In this document: positions 1 to 12,039 of the stretch, piece by piece
How positions within the stretch are numbered: position 1 is the stretch's first letter
Layout: each line of letters starts with the position of its first letter
Assembly: GCA_963942565.1 (NCBI GenBank)
Contig: OZ012700.1
Coordinates: 5,046,611 to 5,110,610, forward strand
Length of the DNA stretch: 64,000 bases
Origin: Maea johnstoni
Lineage: Eukaryota; Annelida; Polychaeta; Spionida; Magelonidae
Direction of reading: 5' to 3'
Program-made: the position numbers and the translations under genes
Notes under the pieces: generated by a model
Told to the model about the DNA's origin: nothing
What the model saw: the letters and a program-made list of their open reading frames with translations, nothing else
Databases searched by the model: none

Positions 1-561
1 AGAGCATTTAAAAAGGGTCTTTTACAAGAATATTATGAAAACAAGTACAGCATGCGCTTACGACAGTATGTGTTCAACAGCGTTTTGGCCGTTTAGGTAA
101 CAACTCATTTGGGATCACAGCATTAAAAATCTGAGGGAACTAGAATCAATCAGCGACCATTTAGACGAATGTTAGAGTATTCGAACATGGAATGCACTCA
201 AAAACTGGTTCAGAACATACTTGAGAGGACCTATACATATATACTAAACGTCTGTTTTATTAGGCGACAAATGGAACACATTATATTAAGTTAATTACAT
301 GATGATAGTACCAAAGAATGAAAAATACACACGCAAATAGAATCAAAATGTTCCAACATTACTAGACATCAAGGTGAGGTTAAAACAAAATATATATATA
401 TAGAAATTTACATAAGAACAGTAACCGACAGCGTTGAAAAGGTACTGGGAAAAAGGTCAGAAATATATGAGATGATGAACATATGACAGGTGTAACCTAT
501 ATGTATCATTTGTAGTCGCTATACTGCAAATAATGTTGATTATGTATATCTTGTTTTGTCT

Positions 562-637
<76 letters not shown>

Positions 638-1200
638 TTGTATTCGATTGTATGAAAAAATGTAACACAACCTAAATAATGAATTTAGATTTACAGCATG
701 ACTTGTTCTTATAAGGAATGAGACGAGTCACTTTCTTGTATAGTGTATCATAGTTTAAGTCGCTTTGTTTTAACTACAATTGATGTATTTTCCCCTCTTA
801 TCAAAGCGTTTGATATTCCTTCTTACATAACTTTTTTTGTATCATTTCTCTTGCAATAGCAAACATTATTTGTATATGGTATGATTTCGTACTTATGTGC
901 AGGTAATAAACATGCTATACTATACTTTACTAAACTATATTATATTATACTATACACGTTTTGATAGTTCAGAGATGTTTCAATTGTCGATGAAGATGGA
1001 AGATTTCTATTTTTTTGCCTGTCACTGTCAAGTGTCTTATTGTATTGCGCTCTCTGTTCATGACGATTGATGAATATAAGTAAGTAGATAAAAGAACAAA
1101 AATGTTATGTTTAGTAATTTTTTTTTTGATTTCAGTGCCAATTTTGAGAGAAAAAATCCTCCACTGAGAAACGACTGAAAATGAGGCTATGCAATATAAC
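1..1200 (+). repeat. 3' flank of an unseen kinase paralogue (segmental duplication)
   Basis: This stretch has no gene. It is a copy, in the opposite orientation, of the sequence that lies just downstream of kinase genes D, E and F. Positions 1-240 pair with about 28260-28480 (reverse complement), 360-500 with 27720-27850 and 40790-40930, 660-930 with 40320-40580, and 960-1080 with 26690-26760 and 40190-40280. In those genes this segment always follows the last kinase exon, so a further + strand kinase gene should end just before base 1. The match is by eye and diverged, with many small indels and an (AT)n array grown at 564-634. Confidence 0.75.
564..634. repeat. (AT)n microsatellite
   Basis: About 71 bp of uninterrupted AT dinucleotide. 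The sister flank near 40.72 kb has only a few TA steps at the corresponding place, so the array grew after duplication. Confidence 0.95.
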
Positions 1201-1209
1201 ATATATTTA

Positions 1210-2742
1210 GAAAAACGTGGTATTTCTTATTGCATATTTCTAAGGTCATTTATCTGAGGTGAACCTTTACCCAGTACTCTTTCTATATTTCCTATATTAT
1301 TTCCATTATATACTTCAATATTCATGTAATTTATTAAGGTACGCTTTAGAAATATTAATTTATATGGTGATTGTTTCCATTTAAATTTGTATATTTCATG
1401 TTTGAGAGTAATGAATATGTAGTTTACTAAAATAGTATTTTTCGGATTATTTAGTAGGATTGATTCCTCGTCTATATATATTTCTTCCCGAATTAGTGGA
1501 GTTAGCCAATTGAACAAGGAGTCCTAGAGTGGATTTATGTTGTTACATCTATATAGTAAATGTGATATAGTTTCGCTTTATCCACAGAAGTCACAGTTGT
1601 CCGAGTCTTTAATGTTATATTAGAATAACTTCCTATTTGTCATTATTGTTCTTTGCAGTATTTGGTACTGAAAGTATTTGCTTCTAATGTTAATATTACA
1701 CTTTTCAATTATCTTTAATACAGGTTTCCAGTTTATGTCTACCTGTAATCCTAGTTTTACTTCCCACCTTCCTTGCCTGATTGGCGTGAGTTTACTCTTG
1801 TCTTTCTGCCAGATCATTCTCAGATTATGTCATCCTTTTTGGTCGTTGGTCACCCATTCAAGTACTGTTGGTTTTATCAAATTTTGGATCCTTTTCAAAT
1901 CGTTCAAATACCTTTTCCATTTAGCAGGTAACGCTCGTCTGATTTCAAAATATATCGTAAATGGTATTTTGTTCCTATTCTGTCCTTTAAATCTTTTTGA
2001 CCAAGAAGTTCACCATTTTCTGAGAAAAGATCCTGAATAAAATGTATATTTTTCTTAAACATTGTTATGTTGAAAGGTATATTCATCACCTCGTTTCCCC
2101 AGACAGGAATGAATTTGATTGGGATGTCGACGGTTCTCCTAAAAGTACTGTACCAATTTTTTAAATTTTATTTTACTTACAATTTGTTTGTGGTATTTGG
2201 AGTCTGTGAATAGAATCCTATCTATTTTATATCTTAATGGGTCAGAGAATAATAATTTCCTTAACCAAGTAATCTTTAAACTGCAGTCAAATTAAACAAT
2301 GTTCCACATCTTAAGGCCACCATCTTCTATTTCTCTACATAGAGTTTCTTTTTTCACCTCGTGCCTTTTTTTACTCCATATAAATTCAAAACATAGATTA
2401 TCAAATTGTGTTAGCAAGTGCTTAGGCGGGGTAGGGATTGCTTGTAGTATAAGTGTACTTTTTGACAATACTAAACTTTTTAGTATTGTTACTTTTCCCA
2501 TAGGTGTAATATTTCTAAAGCCCCATGATTCTAATGTTTTCTCCATTTCGTCTATTTTTGGTTGGATATTATGTTCTGTTATGCAGTTAATGTTTTTCAT
2601 ATCGTAATTTATGCCCAGGGCTGGAAACTCATAAACCCAATCAAGATCATTTTCTCGACAGTATACTCGGTCTGTTTCTCTGATATTTCCAATACGCATT
2701 ATCTTAGTTTTAATTATGTTGACTTTCAAACCTTTCAAATAT
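1210..2742 (-). mobile_element. 5'-truncated non-LTR retrotransposon (L1/Tx1-like LINE), decayed
   Basis: Minus-strand reading gives the C-terminal part of a LINE ORF2. From 2738 down to 2292 it reads the segment after the reverse transcriptase palm, including VNIIKTKIM, RNITPMGKVTILKSL and a W..K-rich stretch ending DGGLKMWNIV, the usual order in L1/Tx1-type ORF2. The frame then breaks into pieces down to 1227. Near 1575-1610 a zinc knuckle C-x2-C-x8-H-x4-C is visible with an in-frame stop inside it. The element lacks endonuclease and most of the RT, so it is a dead 5'-truncated copy. It is the same family as the insertion at 7308-8882. It abuts an (AT)n array at its 5' end. I could not identify a target-site duplication. 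Confidence 0.8.
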
Positions 2743-2743
2743 G

Positions 2744-2829
<86 letters not shown>
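2741..2829. repeat. (AT)n microsatellite
   Basis: About 80 bp of AT repeat adjoining the truncated 5' end of the LINE. Confidence 0.95.
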
Positions 2830-2830
<1 letters not shown>

Positions 2831-3557
2831 TGTAAACTGCCTTGATAGTCTGTGCTAAAATAGTACGGATCTCTTAAAATAGTCCGGATTCATTCCCTGC
2901 CCGCTACGCCATCTATCTATCATAACGCAAACAAATTTTTGGCAAGTGAACCGTGATAATAGGGCCGATAATAGATGGATCAAATTCAGACAAGTTCTAC
3001 TAGTGGGGGGCTCTTACATTTTTTCTTTGACAGGGAAAATGCAGCTTAATTGCAGTTAAAATGTTCTATGCTGCCTGCCACCCCAGATGATGCCTGCCAA
3101 GTGAGAGGCACAAGCAGGGAGAAAATGAGCACAACTCACCTGGTTGCCATTAGGCATTAGCAACCAGGTAAGACCTGGGAGTAGTAGATGTATCTCTCTG
3201 GTAAGACAAAGGAATGAATCTTACAAACAATTTGTGAAGGGCTTCTACTCAGGAAGCACTCAAACAAAGGAATGGGAAATGGATGTGTTGAAATGGGCAA
3301 TAACGATCTGAAATATTTCATTATATTATATTAGCAATGTTAAAGGGTTAAACTAGCGGTGGAGAGTTAATTTTGCGTATATGACGCCTGCAAAGGTGAT
3401 ATATAGTGGCGCAACCTATTGACTGACAGGGAAACTAACAGACAAATGGACGAACGTGATCCCCCTTCATTACGTTTTTGTCCGTTTTTAAATTTTCCGG
3501 ATTCTTCCAAACGGAAAAATCCGGAATGTTTTTACACTCGGACTATTGAAGCAGTGT

Positions 3558-3560
<3 letters not shown>
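2830..3560. other. Unassigned spacer, no gene seen
   Basis: No coding signal. The only structure I see is a short hairpin at 3138-3169, with a 10-bp perfect stem (ACCTGGTTGC) and a 12-base loop. It matches neither the D-E junction nor the other duplicated flanks by eye. Confidence 0.5.
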
Positions 3561-3645
<85 letters not shown>

Positions 3646-3667
3646 CATACATACATACATACATACA

Positions 3668-3719
<52 letters not shown>
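3561..3719. repeat. Compound (AT)n(ACAT)n(AT)n microsatellite
   Basis: AT repeat at 3561-3640, ACAT repeat at about 3641-3695 and AT repeat to 3719. It sits upstream of gene A, just outside the conserved 5' flank. Confidence 0.95.
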
Positions 3720-4166
3720 CGGGGTTATGTATGTTATGTTTTTTAAAGCATGGTTTATCAATGACATGGCATGATCTAGGAAAACATGACGGAAAATACC
3801 AGGCCAGCAAAATTAGTTTGCATCTTGTCGTTGAACATATATCAACGCATTTGTTTCCTCCTATTTTGTCAAGCTGCCATTTGGAAATAAATACACCTAA
3901 CCCTCTATACTGAATGTTTTAAGTACACCATTTTTAGAATCATTAGGCAACTGACGTTATTACATATTCGTCTCTATGCGCCTCCATTTGAAGGAAATAA
4001 CCACAAAATAACCTGTTCAGGCAAGTTTTACAATGGCAATTTCATTTCCCTTATATTTCCCAGGCCTGTAGTTTACATAATCACGCATTGCCCAATATCA
4101 ACGCTGCTCATATCAGACTCACTGCCTTGGAGGAGAAAATAGGTCAATGAAGGTTTTGACACAGCA
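3720..4166 (+). repeat. Conserved 5' flank of kinase gene A (duplication unit)
   Basis: The segment is shared, in reverse orientation, with the 5' flanks of E and of the orphan unit at 35.2-37.2 kb. For example 3790-3910 pairs with 35880-35956 plus 37149-37200. The last 45 bases before the ATG keep the motif GGAGGAGAAAATAGGTCAA seen upstream of D, E and F, so it is probably 5' UTR or core promoter. I see no clear TATA box in a conserved position. Confidence 0.65.
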
Positions 4167-5030
4167 ATGGCGGATTCAGACTCCACAAAGATCGTAGGTT
4201 TTGAAAGGCAGATATATCCAGTGAACCTTTCCAGGATGCGGTAGTGAATAATAACTTAATGTTAGTAGATTGGATAGAAATATCCTCACCAGAAGGGAAG
4301 GGTTTGCACTCGGATATGCTTCGTACTGATGATGTCAAGGGACATGACAGAATTACCGGAATGAGGTCATTCGAGTTGACTTGTCAGCAGGAAAATGGTG
4401 AGAAGATTTCCCTCAAGGTGGCGTTGCAATCAAAGCAATTGGATCGGGAGTCACTGGCTATAATACCAGCTTTAATGACAGTACACGGAAATATAATTCA
4501 TGAGGCGTTTAAGAAACACATCGATAAACTGTTCGGCTTCGAGAATTGTCACAAGCTCGCGATTCTCGTCCAAGAGCTAATCAAAAGAAACCCAGTTCTC
4601 GCTTCACTAGCCCCGGAAGTCCTGTACACAGTAATTATTCCTGAAAAGGATGTGTATGTTTCAATAAATCGCCTGATTTGTCCAGAAGACACGACGCACT
4701 TTGGGGAAACGGATGATCCCGAGATGTGGGATCGAGGTTCATGTTTGAAGGTCATAGAAGGTCTCGCGAGATTTCATGCGGAATTCTTGGAGAACTACAC
4801 GTCGCTAGGGGCGCTGAGTGAGATTCTGCGGGAACACAACCGAGATTTCATGGAGGCTCTTCCACTGGTGAAACTGTGTCTAACAAACATCAGGTCTCTG
4901 CCGCACGTTGAGAAGTACTACACGGACAAGAGGGTAGGCATGCTAAACTCCTACCTGGCACGCCTAGAGAAATTGCAAGAATGGTTTGACCAATTTCCAA
5001 AGACATTTATACACGGCAATGCCATAGCAG
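4167..5030 (+). pseudogene. Kinase gene A, exon 1 (APH/CHK EcKL-like kinase, probable pseudogene)
   Basis: Exon 1 of the first kinase paralogue. The product class transfers phosphate from ATP to a small hydroxylated substrate; the substrate is unknown. After the ATG at 4167 (MADSDSTKIVGF) one base is missing near 4208 relative to D, E and F, which leads to a TAG at 4242-4244. Downstream the right frame is open to the splice donor at 5030/5031 (GCAG|gtgagt). The next in-frame ATG is at 4259 and would lose about 30 residues. Visible family features are SLKVAL (nucleotide-site strand with Lys), the LARFHAEFL helix typical of CHK/APH kinases, and the Brenner motif at the exon end. That motif reads HGN where D-F read HGD, so the catalytic Asp is changed to Asn. 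The two defects together suggest a pseudogene, or at least a non-catalytic protein. Its closest relative is gene D, with which it shares the start of the intron. Confidence 0.75.
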
Positions 5031-5749
5031 GTGAGTGGCCACTGAAAACAGACGGCGATGTCCATACCTGATATGTATACCCTTTTGCAATTGGCTATAT
5101 GGTATGAACATCAACACAAATCCCTATACAATGGCAATGTTTAAAACAAATCTTTCCCTCGTAGTGACCTCATTTCTAACACAATTGCTCAAATAATAGC
5201 AAAGGCGTTTACTTGAATGAATATTGATGCGTGCCGCTACTTTAGCTTTTGCAATTCCTATATCCGATCATTGAAACATGTACTCATTAAACTGTCGGTA
5301 AAAGTATTTAAGACGTCGGGTACCATCTTGGATTTATCTATCGTTGACTTGTCGCAAACTATTTAAAAGAGCGTTTAATTCCTTATTAGGGACACAATTT
5401 TCATTGCGAAAGAACTGCAAAACGTGCTGATTTACACAATAACGTTATGTTGACAATGCCCTCTGATTGTCCTACTATTATTCAGTTTTACTGTTGTTTT
5501 ACTGTTTTTTTCATATTTGCAATTGGAAGGCTCACAATTGCATTTATTCAAAGAACATCGCTAAAAAAATCTACTGTGATCTCAATTTTTCTTCATTTCA
5601 CTACATCTCTCCACTTTAAAGGAGTTACCTTCTTGTGCAAAAAGAAAAATTAAGGTATCTTACATCACCATCTGAAGGTTTATTCAATCATTCTGTCCAT
5701 TAATTTTATATGTATTTGACCTCAGATGATAACCCATCTGTCTTTTGTT

Positions 5750-6387
5750 CATGAAATATGTATTTCTGCACAAGAATTCCATAGTCGTAGGCCACTTCTA
5801 TCTGAATTGAGATCTGCTCATGCCCATAACTACATGTGCCAAGAGCATGTTAATCAGTACTACTACGACCCCATCCACACCTACATGTATTGACTGGTCT
5901 CACTTCACTAACAACATAATGAACAAAGCTTTAAAAAAATAAAAATAAAAAATAAAATAAAAATCCCATCATTCTTCTTTGTCGTTTTTTTCGTTGTGAG
6001 GCTTCCCGTTGCGTTATTTGTTTAGAGTGCTAGAATGTACTCCCGATACTGTATGTTATAATTTTTTTCATGAAATATGTATTTCTGCACAAGAATTCCA
6101 TAGTCGTAGGCCACTTCTATCTGAATTGAGATCTGCTCATGCCCATAACTACATGTGCCAAGAGCATGTTAATCAGTACTACTACGACCCCATCCACACC
6201 TACATGTATTGACTGGTCTCACTTCACTAACAACATAATGAACAAAGCTTTAAAAAAATAAAAATAAAAAATAAAATAAAAATCCCATCATTCTTCTTTG
6301 TCGTTTTTTTCGTTGTGAGGCTTCCCGTTGCGTTATTTGTTTAGAGTGCTAGAATGTACTCCCGATACTGTATGTTATAATTTTTTT
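5750..6387 (+). repeat. Perfect 319-bp tandem duplication in the intron of gene A
   Basis: The segment 5750-6068 is repeated at 6069-6387 with no difference that I can see. The matching part of gene D's intron (about 22860-23050, reverse complement) has one copy. The duplication is therefore recent and specific to A. Confidence 0.92.
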
Positions 6388-6620
6388 CCTGTTTGTGTTA
6401 TAATTTCTATAGAAAGTATGTAATATTTTGTAACATGATGGTTACAGCAAATACATATACTACTACCACTACTCCTTTAAAACTTTAAGCATTTTGAATT
6501 TGGATTGATCTTTCTACATGTACGTCGTTCATGGCATGAGTGAACTGTCTGGCAGAACAACGCCTTTTTAAAAAAGAAAATGATGATTGTTTTCAATAAG
6601 GGAATTACTTATTTTTTCAG

Positions 6621-7054
6621 CAAATCTGTTTCTCAGGAAGGAACCTGCGCCTTATGATGACTTTCTGTGCCTTTACGACTGGGAGTTCTCGTCAATTCAC
6701 GTTCCTCAACGAGATTTGGGATTATTCTTAGGCTCAACAGTTTGTATGAGTACCGACCCCCTAGAGGAAGTTCAGAGCAGAATTGAGGACTATTGCGCTC
6801 ATTATCATGAGAAATTATGCGAAAATCTGAGGAGCAAGAACAGGCCTGTCCCAGGCATATATTTGGATGGGAAGAAGTGTTTCGAGTTGTTGCATTATTG
6901 TCTTTTGGGGGTGTTCTTAGAGAGGGTTGTGGTATTAACGTATTTACCAGAAAAACTAATCCCCCATGCTATGTTTTTGATCACCGAGGGTTCATTACGG
7001 TACATGGAAAGTGTTATAGACCAGCTTTCTTTTATGAGCAACATGACAGCATAA
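6621..7054 (+). pseudogene. Kinase gene A, exon 2
   Basis: Exon 2 follows a pyrimidine-rich acceptor (attttttcag|CAAAT). Joining it to exon 1 restores the Asn of the HGDxxxxN motif: the last G of exon 1 plus CA gives Ala, then AAT gives Asn. The exon carries the second catalytic signature LCLYDWEF (the DFG-equivalent Asp binds Mg), then PQRDLGLFL and a helical C-terminal lobe. It ends MTA-TAA at 7054. Length is 434 nt, as in D, E and F. This exon itself is undamaged; the defects of gene A lie in exon 1. It runs convergent to gene B. Confidence 0.8.
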
Positions 7055-7307
7055 AAACAGGAATCGACCAAAATGAGATATGCACCAATGTAAAGTATCC
7101 CCTTTGTTGATTGATGTTGTTTTAACAAATTTCTGAAAACAATCATTAGGGCAAATGTTAGCGATTACCTGGACATCACCACTAATCATTTATCATTTCT
7201 AAGATGGAGCTAGTAATTGATTTCGTACGGTGTCAGAGAATTCAAAAAGGGTTCTTCTACAAAAATGTTAGAAAAACAACACCAACAAAACAACAACATG
7301 CGTTTAC
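7055..7307 (+). repeat. 3' flank of gene A (duplication unit)
   Basis: This sequence is mirrored at 21660-21898 downstream of gene D and is related to 28440-28659 downstream of E. It ends with the target-site copy TGCGTTTAC (7299-7307) of the LINE insertion that follows. I see no clear polyadenylation signal conserved between copies. Confidence 0.7.
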
Positions 7308-8882
7308 AGGAAGAAAGCATGCAATAACAAAGAACTTATATGGAAACAGAGTTGGAATCACTAGGGATCACTTTCAAAGTCAAAGAAGTGGAAAGTAAAC
7401 TAATTGAGATTGATAAACTTATGACTCCATGGCTACCAAGAAACCTTACTCCGTATGGCAGAATTACTATATCTAAAAGCCTGATGCTATCCCAAATTAC
7501 ACACATCCTGTTGTTTCTTCCCAGCTCAAAACTACCCACAACTACCCACCATGAAAAAAGGTTCAATTTTTTTTTATATGGGGATAACCCCCAAAGTTCA
7601 AGCAAAGTATATTGGTAAATGTTAGAGAAATGGGTGGCTTGCAACTGACCAATATATCATTGTTCGACTAAGCTCTGAAATTATCTTGGTTGAGAAGAAA
7701 GTGTAATCAAACAGAGGGTTGGGCATCTTTTCCCTACTACTTACTACTATAAAATTGATAAAGCAATTTTATGGTAGTAGTAACATTGAAAACATTGTAA
7801 TCTTTTTATTATTAAAAATGCTCTTTTGGACCAATGTTGTTCAAGCAATAAAGTATCTTGGGGAAAGATGTTATACAACCAATCATACAGAGGGTGGCCT
7901 CTCCTCATTTATTAAATAATGAGATATTTGTTCATGATAGTAAGGAGACTTTTTTAAGTAGTTAACGTTCCCTGTATGACAGTGAGGATGATAAGGGCCA
8001 TTTATTGAATATAAACGATTTAGTAAGATCAGGATTTTATGTAATTTTATTGAATATAATGCTTTAGAAATAAAAACAGCAAAATTTTAGGACATCTTAA
8101 TATTACAAAAAAGGAGGGTCCTAATAGTCTACTTTTGCTATCCATAGCAGGCAATGACAAAGGCTGTTCACATAGTTATAAACGATTGATGTTAAGAAAT
8201 GGGGAGATATTAAGTAAAGAAAGTACAGAAAATGGTCTCTGAAAGTCTGTTGGAAGAGATATCAGAAGTCAACCTGAGTCAATCTTTTAAGAAAAGAGAT
8301 AGATATGTTGCTAGTAAATATATCAGATATTTACAATTTAGACTATTGCATAGAAGAATTTTTACAAATGAACTTCTATATCGAATGAAAATTGTGGATA
8401 GTCCGGAATGTCCTCTATGCAATAACATACCACAGACAATTGAGCATGCGTTTATAGAATGTCAGAAAATACATACATTGTGGCGACAGGTTGTGCTCTG
8501 GTTAGGTACGGTACTAAGAGATAATATCAAAATTTCAGATTCAGAAAAAATATTTGTTACTACCTATAACAACTCAATAACGGTGCTCTTATTGACTAAG
8601 AAAAAAAATACAAATAAACAGACAAAAATATAAGGTGACTAACATTGCAGAAATCAAATATGAATTATCAGTGCAATTAAAACATGAACAGTATGTTGCC
8701 GAAATTGAGAGAAAACTTCCAATATTTGAACATAATGGCCAGATCTAATTCACATTTAGGATAATATTGGAAATCAGATGTTGACAAAATGTAGGGTATA
8801 ACACTGAAGATTGTTGTCTCATAACCCTAAATCGTCCAATTTTGTACAAAAATAAAAATATAAAAACATGCAGAAAAAAGTG
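7308..8882 (+). mobile_element. L1/Tx1-like LINE insertion with 9-bp target-site duplication
   Basis: A 5'-truncated, decayed non-LTR retrotransposon on the + strand. At 7340-7618 it encodes the post-palm segment (LPRNLTPYGRITISKSLML), and at 8232-8633 the C-terminal region with a zinc knuckle CPLCNNIPQTIEHAFIEC. The frame is broken in between. The 3' end is A-rich (8845-8880). It is bounded by TGCGTTTAC at 7299-7307 and 8883-8891. The mirror locus downstream of gene D (about 21650-21670, reverse complement) is uninterrupted, which confirms insertion after the inverted duplication. It is the same family as the copy at 1210-2742. Confidence 0.88.
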
Positions 8883-8891
8883 TGCGTTTAC

Positions 8892-11238
8892 GACAGTATG
8901 TGTTCAAGTATGTTTTGGCCTTCTAGGTAAAACCTCACTTGGGATCACAGATCTATTTTGTAACTGATATGATTACAGCAGATAAAAGTACTACTACTAC
9001 TAAAAATATAAAGGAACTAGGCCCAATCAGCCAACCTTTATACGGATGTATCAAACGATATGGAATGCACTGGAAAGCTGGTCTAGAACAAATATATTTG
9101 GAAAAATATATTTTTTATTAGGGAACAATGAGAACACATATTTAGTTTTTTCTATATTTGTCTGTAAAACATTTTTTATTTTACTGTTGGTTTACTCATT
9201 ATCATCATTTATTCATACAATGCGAATCTTGTACAGACAATGTGTCATGATGTATATAAGCAGGTTCCTACTTTACTGGCATATATGCGATGGAACAAAT
9301 TACCATGGAAGCATTATGTAAATAGAAATATGTAAATATGTCAAATTGATTAAACCTTCATAAATCATTTGCAATTCTTTTCAATTACCCCCCCCCCCCC
9401 AAAAAAAAAAAAATAGATCTATTTCATTTGTTAGAAGAGACCAATACTCAGATATGCTGTTTGTTTAGATCTTGTTCATTTGAAGGTAGCCTTGAAGCCA
9501 TATTGACCTTATATTACCTCAGGGCGACATGAATAAAAGTCACACGACTGAAGACGTTTAAGGTCATATTGAGCTGCTACCGTCACTGATAGGGCAGTTG
9601 CATCATATCATATTCAGATATGTGTTATTGTCCGGAAGTCACATGCGATGAATGGAGACATTACATTGGCTAATATTGGCCAAGCAGTAATGATAGTAAT
9701 GACTGACGTCATTGGAAGACTGAATATATCGTCTACGGAAATACGACTGACCTTAAATTCTTTTGCCCAACTCGCTGTATCTTCCACGCTTTGTCATTCT
9801 TTAATTGCCATTTAAATAGTATGCTGTGTTAACAATGAAAAAATAAATGGCTACCTGAAACAACATGTAATTACACTTGCGATCAGTATTTATTAATTTC
9901 TCACCATGTGAGTTTTCAATTAGCGGATATGTGTCAAACTACTTTATTAATTTGGGTTCTTGGGTATCCTCTATATTTCCTATATCTTTTTATATATCTC
10001 TTATCAATATTAAATGTATAGAGTATATGTATATAGGCGTCGAGAAGGGTGATGATCACACATATATTCTACACTATTTGATGAATCACTAAATCAACAT
10101 CATCCATGTTTTAACGCCCTGCTTTCGTCTATGTTGCCAGTGTCTTAAGGATTGTTGATGATTTACCCCGAGCCATTTAATTTATCTATCTATTAACAAG
10201 AGGCTAGTCATGACAACACATCATTTAAGTATAATCAAAGTTTCATTTCCTTTTTACTATTGTGAAGGGTGTAAAGTAGAAAAAATATTCACTACATGTT
10301 CGATAGAAATGATCTAACATGCATGTATAGTACATGACGGTGTGCTGATGCAGTAACGTCAGCAATTGTTCTATTCCGCACTGATAATGCTAAAATGTGA
10401 AAAATGCAGATGAATATAAAAAGTTTCAACTTTTAATCGAATATTTCTCTGTTATTTAAGTGATTTTAATAGCAAAACAATTTATTACAAATACATTATT
10501 TTCATCTCCAGCTGTGCAGATGTTTCTAATTACCATGTCTCAATGTTATGGTAATTCATCAAATAAATGTCTCAAGCTATGATGCAATTATACTCCACGA
10601 GCATATGTCAAAGCATAATACAATCAAGTAAGTAAGTGGTATTAATCAATTCTTAACTGAAAACATGCCAGGTAACAACATCTCAAGCATAATTGAATTA
10701 TCAATATTGATTTATCTGCATTACGCCATGTTCTATCGAATCCATTTTGCTCCAAAGGTTTGACATAGAACGCATACAATATATGAACTATACTTTCACA
10801 GGCATATTCATCGTTGTTATATCATCCAAATTATGTACATACACATGTGGTGGATACTTCTTTCTAGAGGGTGAAATAAAGTGGCTTTTAATGACAACTT
10901 GTTTTACATGTAGTTCTCTTAACACTGATAGATACAACGATCATTCCATAGGATTGGGGATCAAATATAACAGTTCCTTGGTAATACCGTATGAACTTCT
11001 CTGTTACAGCACAGTGTACACATGTATCAATCTACACACTACTTTGAAAAGCAACAAAGCACATTCTACATCATAACGAGAATGATATGATAATTGAGTG
11101 CAGTTTCGAACAATAAAGAAATCGAGAAATAAAGGTACACACATGAAATAATAAATGGAACAAAAATAGCCTGAATGGAAGGAATTATACCGGAAAAACA
11201 TGCGCTTATTATGTTTTCAGTAAATCTATTAACATTAA
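8892..11238. repeat. Left-arm intergenic region between genes A and B
   Basis: No gene. The sequence is the inverted counterpart of the C-D intergenic region. For example 8892-9070 pairs with about 21450-21660, 9170-9260 with 20940-21010 and 21300-21350, 9480-9900 with 19740-20180, 9900-10100 with 19530-19740, and 10740-11080 with 18850-19200. The small open frames here are mirrored in the right arm but broken, so they show shared ancestry and not coding function. A (C)n(A)n tract lies at 9388-9412. Confidence 0.75.
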
Positions 11239-11431
11239 CAACTAGATAATTGGATTGTAATTTTTTGTTTTTCGTCACATTTATGCCAAATGTGGCTAAT
11301 TCGTGAGTAGCCAGTTGTATGTGGTGGAGGAAACCGGAGTACCCGTCGAAAACCACCACCTAACCCCAAGTCACTGGCAACTTTCTCACATGCCCAGGAT
11401 TCGAACCCAGGCAGTGGTGCAACTAGATAAT
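11239..11431 (-). mobile_element. tRNA-derived SINE insertion with 12-bp target-site duplication
   Basis: The 12-mer CAACTAGATAAT occurs at 11239-11250 and 11420-11431 and brackets about 169 bp. On the minus strand the insert starts near a Pol III B box (GGTTCGAATCC). It continues with the widespread motif GGGTACTCCGGTTTCCTCC and ends in an A-rich tail. The right arm (about 18680-18700) has the uninterrupted site, so the insertion happened after the palindrome formed. The tRNA head lacks the A box, so the copy is 5'-truncated. Confidence 0.85.
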
Positions 11432-11655
11432 ATATTGCAACATTACATAGTGATTCGACTTATGAGGAAAGTTAGTAGTAATCCTTGCCAAAGACGTGTA
11501 TTGCTAACTGTAAGATCCTATCAACGTTGCATGCATATCAACTTTTACTCAGTCTTTACAAATACAGTAATAACATCGTTTTCGAAGTAAAACAAATGTA
11601 TGTAAAATTGTTTTGATTTACTTCTCTTATCAAAACATATTGGTATTTCCAAAAT

Positions 11656-11790
11656 ATGTGCGTTAAGGTGGTGGTTTTCGCCGGGTACTCCGGTGTCCTC
11701 CACTACTTACAACTGGCTTGTCACGAATTAGCCACAATTGGCATAAATGTGACAAAAAATGAAATTCCAAATAAATCCTATCTATGGGAC
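11656..11790 (+). mobile_element. SINE fragment, same family, shared by both palindrome arms
   Basis: The fragment carries the GGGTACTCCGG.TCCTCC body and the A-rich tail of the SINE at 11239-11431, but no B box. Its counterpart in the right arm is at about 18365-18445, so it predates the inverted duplication. Confidence 0.7.
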
Positions 11791-12039
11791 CAATTGAAAC
11801 TTGTAACCTTCCATGCAAGTGTACAGAGAACCACTTGTCATACTCGCCTCATAATCTAGTAGTTCATTTCAACTCCAAGGCCTGCATGTGTCACCATTAC
11901 ATAAGCATGCCAAGGGGCGTCAATAGTATAGTTATCCCAGTTAATCAGCATGAACTTTAATCAAGACAATGTTTTGTGTTGTCGTGCTCTTTTTTACGAC
12001 TCGTCACTCGCCGATATATATCTAGAGTAAAGACCTATA

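Noticed and set aside
3419-3913. 164-codon plus-strand frame
   Set aside because: Most of it is translated AT and ACAT repeat. The ends show no domain.
10747-11076. 109-codon plus-strand frame, with a similar frame at 18982-19185 on the other strand
   Set aside because: The similarity comes from the inverted duplication. The frame is broken in the right arm and has no recognisable domain.
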